From Planctomycetaceae bacterium (lineage in GTDB: Bacteria > Planctomycetota > Planctomycetia > Pirellulales > Thermoguttaceae), in assembly GCA_031267635.1 (NCBI GenBank), contig JAIRYX010000494.1, positions 1 through 9,073 on the forward strand: DNA of 9,073 nucleotides, written 5' to 3'. Below are positions 6,315 through 9,073 of the stretch, piece after piece (the stretch's first letter is position 1; each line of letters opens with the position of its first letter). The position numbers were made by a program, and so were the translations under genes. The notes below the pieces were generated by a model. That model was not told the DNA's origin. It searched no databases and saw nothing but the letters and a program-made list of their open reading frames with translations.

Positions 6315-7595
6315 ATGAAGCAACAAACCGATTTTCTCAAAACGTCACGCCGTCAATTTTTGAAAGCCGCCGGACTTGCAGTAGCTGCGCCGATGGTTGT
6401 TCCTTCGTCGGTCTTCGGCGACGACGAAAAAGCCGTTCCGAGTGAACGTGTTACGGTTGGTCACATCGGAGTCGGCAATCAGGGCGGACATCTTTTCCGT
6501 TCTATTCAGGGAGTTAAAGAAGCTCAAAGCGTTGCGGTTGCCGATTGTTTTAAGAGTCGGCGCGAAGGTCATGCCGCCGCGTGCAAAGGAAAACCATACG
6601 CTGATTTCCGCGAAATTCTTGCCCGTGATGATGTTGATTGCGTTGTGGTCGCAACGCCCGATCACTGGCACATCCCCATTGCAATGATGGCGGCGCGTGC
6701 GAAAAAGAGCGCGTATGTCGAAAAGCCGCTCGGTTTAACTATCGAGCAAAATTTACTGTGCCAGAAAGTATTTGCGGAAAACGGCGTTCAATTTCAATAC
6801 GGCACGCAACAGCGAAGTCAACAAAATTGCTGGCTTGGATGTCAATTAGTTCATCAAGGAGCGGTCGGCAAAGTTGTTAAAATCGAGGTCGATGCGCCGA
6901 ATGGACACGGCGGCGGTTCGACGACAGAAGCGGCGATTCCGCCTGATCTCGGCGAAGACGGTTTTGAAATGTGGACGGGTCCCGCGCCGAAACGTTCTTA
7001 CACGGTTGACCGATGCAAGCCGGACGGGACGTATATGATTTACGATTATTCCATCGGTTATCTCGGCGGCTGGGGAGCGCATCCGCTTGATATTATGGTC
7101 TGGGGAAGCGACGCGGATATTTCCAACACGATTATCGTTGAAGGAACGGGACAAATCAATGAAAATGATTTGCTCAACGCGGTGTTCAATTGGAATATGA
7201 ATATTAAACTCGGCGAGGTTGATCTTGTCTTCAAAACCGGCGGCGACCGAACGCGGTTTATCGGCGAAAACGGCGATTGGATCGAAGTGCGGCGCGGCGG
7301 AACGTCGGCAAGTAAACCGGAAATTCTTCAAATTCCGGTGAAAGAAGATCAATCGACGTTACAAGTCAGCCGTAATCATTACCGCGATTACATTCTCGGC
7401 GTGAAAAACAAGACCGCTCCGGTTGCAACGCTGAAAGACGCGGTTCGCAGCGACGTCATCAGCCACTTGTGCGACATTGCCGTCCGTACAAAATCGGTCG
7501 TGAAATGGGATTCCGTCAAACAACAATTGATTGACCCAACGCCGGAACAATCAAAATTCCTCACCAGACCGTTACGCGAACCTTGGACATTGTAA
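6315..7595 (+). CDS. Tat-exported Gfo/Idh/MocA-family oxidoreductase
   Basis: Predicted 426-aa NAD(P)-dependent sugar or polyol oxidoreductase, exported folded by the Tat system. The N-terminus has SRRQFLK (twin Arg 12-13), then a hydrophobic stretch (18-34) and FGDDEK, typical of a Tat signal. The mature part opens with a Rossmann fold: GVGNQGG (52-58), Asp77 at the end of the second strand, TPDHWH (114-119) and the family EKP motif (136-138, Lys137). The C-terminal domain has GGWGAHPLDIM with His256 and Asp259 where the family places its catalytic His/Asp. The ATG at 6315 is chosen over an upstream frame because of TAGGAGAA, the Tat motif and agreement with the paralogue at 8907. The DUF6807 gene follows after 94 bp, so the two are likely cotranscribed. 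The substrate cannot be read from sequence. Planctomycetes carry many such paralogues. Confidence 0.92.
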   Translation: MKQQTDFLKTSRRQFLKAAGLAVAAPMVVPSSVFGDDEKAVPSERVTVGHIGVGNQGGHLFRSIQGVKEAQSVAVADCFKSRREGHAAACKGKPYADFREILARDDVDCVVVATPDHWHIPIAMMAARAKKSAYVEKPLGLTIEQNLLCQKVFAENGVQFQYGTQQRSQQNCWLGCQLVHQGAVGKVVKIEVDAPNGHGGGSTTEAAIPPDLGEDGFEMWTGPAPKRSYTVDRCKPDGTYMIYDYSIGYLGGWGAHPLDIMVWGSDADISNTIIVEGTGQINENDLLNAVFNWNMNIKLGEVDLVFKTGGDRTRFIGENGDWIEVRRGGTSASKPEILQIPVKEDQSTLQVSRNHYRDYILGVKNKTAPVATLKDAVRSDVISHLCDIAVRTKSVVKWDSVKQQLIDPTPEQSKFLTRPLREPWTL

Positions 7596-7617
7596 CGTAA
7601 CGAAAAACTTTCACGCC

Positions 7618-7644
7618 GGAGCGCAGATATTTTGCCTGCGCTCC
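7618..7644 (+). other. GC-rich intercistronic hairpin
   Basis: GGAGCGCAG (7618-7626) and CTGCGCTCC (7636-7644) form a perfect 9-bp stem with a 9-nt loop, 22 nt after the oxidoreductase stop. There is no T run after it, so it is a poor intrinsic terminator. It more likely stabilises the upstream mRNA end or tunes expression of the DUF6807 gene. Transcription probably reads through. Confidence 0.65.
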
Positions 7645-7689
7645 CTGTGCAACCCCTAAAATCATTTTGAAGAAAGGAACAAGACAATC

Positions 7690-8685
7690 ATGTTACGTCA
7701 TTTTATTTTGGCGATTTCATTTTCGTTTATGATATTGGGACAACTTGATGCGGAAGAGAACGGACAAGTTGTTTCACATTTGAGTTGGGACGTGAAATCG
7801 GATCAACAATTTTCGTTGCAAGCGAACGGCAACATCGTTTGGCGTTTCAATGCCGATCCGGCGGATGCGTCGAAACCATATTTCGATCCGTTGAGCGTGG
7901 TCGGCAGTCCGTCATTGACATTACCAAAACCTTCGGATCATCCCTGGCATCTGGCGCATTGGTTTTCGTGGAAATACATTAACGGTGTCAATTATTGGGA
8001 AACGGACAAAAACGGTCGCGCACAAGGCGAAACGTTTTGGGAAACGCCAAAACGGAAATTGAATCAGGACGGCAGTGCGAATATTTTGCTCAATCTTGGT
8101 TATCGTAAACGGAGCGATAATCCCTCGCCGACATTGGTGCGCGAGGTTCGTGAAATTTCAATTTCCGCTCCGGCTGCGGACGATTCTTATATGTTGGACT
8201 GGGGTCAAAAATTTACGGCGGAAGAGGACGTTGTTTTTGATCGTACTCCGATTCCAGGGGAGAAAAACGGAGTGGCTTATGGCGGTTATGCCGGTTTGGC
8301 GATACGTCTTTCTAATGAATTGAAAGACATTAAAACAGTTGCATCGAATGGCGAAAACATCCGCAAGAGAGAAGGCAATGATATTTGCAAAGATATTTTT
8401 GGTGCATTCGGCGCGGAGCAAAACGGAGTCATTGACGGGCAGGAATACGGTATCGCTATTTTGACTCATCCCGACACGCCGCGAAGCGGAGATTGGTATG
8501 TGATTGAGGACAAAGATTTTACATACTTTAATCCTGCAATCCTTTTAAAAAGTCCGTACAAATTGGAAAAAGGGAAATCAATGACGTTACGTTATCGTGT
8601 TATTGTTCACAAAGGACGCTGGGACGCGGACAAGTTGAATAAAGCGGTAACAGATTATGTTTCCGATAAGAAGTCCGCGAATTGA
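7690..8685 (+). CDS. Secreted DUF6807 ('PmoA'-named) family protein
   Basis: A 331-aa protein with a Sec-type signal peptide: Arg3, hydrophobic core 5-17, likely cleavage after Ala21 (LDA/EEN). The mature protein matches the DUF6807 pattern: HPWH (84-87), His90, FSWKYINGVNYWE (92-104), then beta-rich sequence with EVREISI and a C-terminal LRYRVIVHKG. The Pfam family was once labelled 'methane oxygenase PmoA'. There is no evidence of a link to methane oxidation; it is soluble and unlike membrane pMMO. Members are common in Planctomycetes and related bacteria near Gfo/Idh/MocA and sugar-degradation genes, so a role on carbohydrate substrates is likely but unproven. The conserved His/Trp cluster is a candidate active or binding site. 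The start at 7690 is supported by AAGGA at 7674-7678 and the signal peptide. Family assignment is from recalled motifs. Confidence 0.82.
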   Translation: MLRHFILAISFSFMILGQLDAEENGQVVSHLSWDVKSDQQFSLQANGNIVWRFNADPADASKPYFDPLSVVGSPSLTLPKPSDHPWHLAHWFSWKYINGVNYWETDKNGRAQGETFWETPKRKLNQDGSANILLNLGYRKRSDNPSPTLVREVREISISAPAADDSYMLDWGQKFTAEEDVVFDRTPIPGEKNGVAYGGYAGLAIRLSNELKDIKTVASNGENIRKREGNDICKDIFGAFGAEQNGVIDGQEYGIAILTHPDTPRSGDWYVIEDKDFTYFNPAILLKSPYKLEKGKSMTLRYRVIVHKGRWDADKLNKAVTDYVSDKKSAN

Positions 8686-8744
8686 AATTTATAAACGGCG
8701 AGAGTTTTGTGATAATGTCCTGCTAGGGACGGAATAGGGACTCT

Positions 8745-8906
8745 TGCGTAACATGAGCTGCAATTGTAAAATTTTAAACATCAATTCGATTGTTTTTTTG
8801 AATTGTTCCTTTTACAATCGTTTTTTGTGTGCGGTAAAAGTTGTTTTGCAGCGGTTTTGCCGAGACTTATTTTGCCCGAACTTAACCTTTTTTAGGAGAA
8901 ACTCAA
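8745..8906 (+). promoter_or_regulatory. Promoter/leader cassette, copy 2
   Basis: The 66-bp core 8761-8826 corresponds to 6166-6231 with a single mismatch. The same TTGTTT (8790-8795), 17-bp spacer and TACAAT (8813-8818) are present, with the same inverted-repeat arms (8763-8771 and 8810-8818). The leader keeps GGTAAAAGTTGTTTTGC (8833-8849) and CTTAACC before AGGAGAA (8894-8900). It begins about 60 bp after the DUF6807 stop, in a short gap (8686-8744) where I see no terminator. The next gene therefore has its own promoter instead of depending only on read-through. Confidence 0.65.
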
Positions 8907-9073
8907 ATGAACCAAAACAAATTTTCACGCCGTGATTTTTTGAAGATGTCCGCAGTTGCGGGCGCGCCGTTGGTGTTGCCGTTGTCGGTTGTGTTCGGCG
9001 ACGACGAAAAAGCGGCTCCAAGCGAGCGAGTTACTGTCGCGCATATTGGGGTCGGCGGTTTGGGACGCATCGT
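8907..9073 (+). CDS. Second Tat-exported Gfo/Idh/MocA oxidoreductase, 3'-truncated by window edge
   Basis: The frame is open from the ATG at 8907 to the window end (55 codons seen). The N-terminus MNQNKFSRRDFLKMSAV is a Tat signal with the canonical SRRDFLK. It is followed by a hydrophobic stretch rich in Ala, Pro, Leu and Val, then FGDDEKAAPSERVTVAHIGV and GGLG, the start of a Rossmann GxGxxG. The stretch FGDDEKA-PSERVTV matches the gene at 6315 almost residue for residue, so the two are paralogues, probably from tandem duplication together with the upstream cassette. AGGAGAA lies 6 nt before the ATG. The catalytic domain lies beyond the window, so substrate and integrity cannot be judged. 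Confidence 0.88.
   Translation, partial: MNQNKFSRRDFLKMSAVAGAPLVLPLSVVFGDDEKAAPSERVTVAHIGVGGLGRI

Noticed and set aside
7690..8685. Particulate methane monooxygenase subunit
   Set aside because: The 'PmoA' label is a historical family name; this protein is secreted and soluble and lacks the membrane helices of true PmoA.

Overview
The window looks like chromosomal DNA of a moderate-GC planctomycete or close PVC-superphylum relative. This is inferred from two Tat-exported Gfo/Idh/MocA-type oxidoreductases of the kind greatly expanded in that group, and from a secreted DUF6807 ('PmoA'-named) protein between them. No rRNA or marker gene is present to confirm the taxon.

Layout: (1) 1-4503 (+) is glutamate synthase large subunit (gltB). 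It is cut at its 5' end by the window edge, and the catalytic N-terminal Cys must lie just outside. (2) 4504-6138 is about 1.6 kb without a convincing gene but with a lot of structure: small direct repeats and a hairpin (4555-4738), a 210-bp imperfect inverted repeat (4841-5050), a second inverted repeat (5053-5104), a degenerate array with a strict 21-bp period (5273-5700), start-less open frames (5638-5968), and a cluster of short palindromes (5957-6105). (3) 6139-6314 is a promoter/leader cassette, followed by a Gfo/Idh/MocA oxidoreductase (6315-7595), a GC-rich intercistronic hairpin (7618-7644) and a DUF6807 gene (7690-8685). (4) 8745-8906 is a second copy of the cassette, with 65 of 66 bases identical in its core, placed before another Tat-exported Gfo/Idh/MocA gene (8907 to the window end, truncated).

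How the genes fit together: GltB belongs to central nitrogen assimilation and has no visible functional tie to the rest. The oxidoreductase and DUF6807 genes are co-directional, 94 bp apart and both carry export signals. They probably form a small unit for extracytoplasmic handling of sugar-like substrates. The near-identical upstream cassettes suggest that both oxidoreductase genes answer to the same regulator or arose by duplication of a promoter-plus-gene module.

The most unusual feature is the 21-bp array. Pseudo-palindromic hexamers of the form C[A/T]TA[A/T]G recur at exactly 21-bp steps from 5350 to 5602 (11 of 14 positions through 5623), with no drift although orientation and flanks change.
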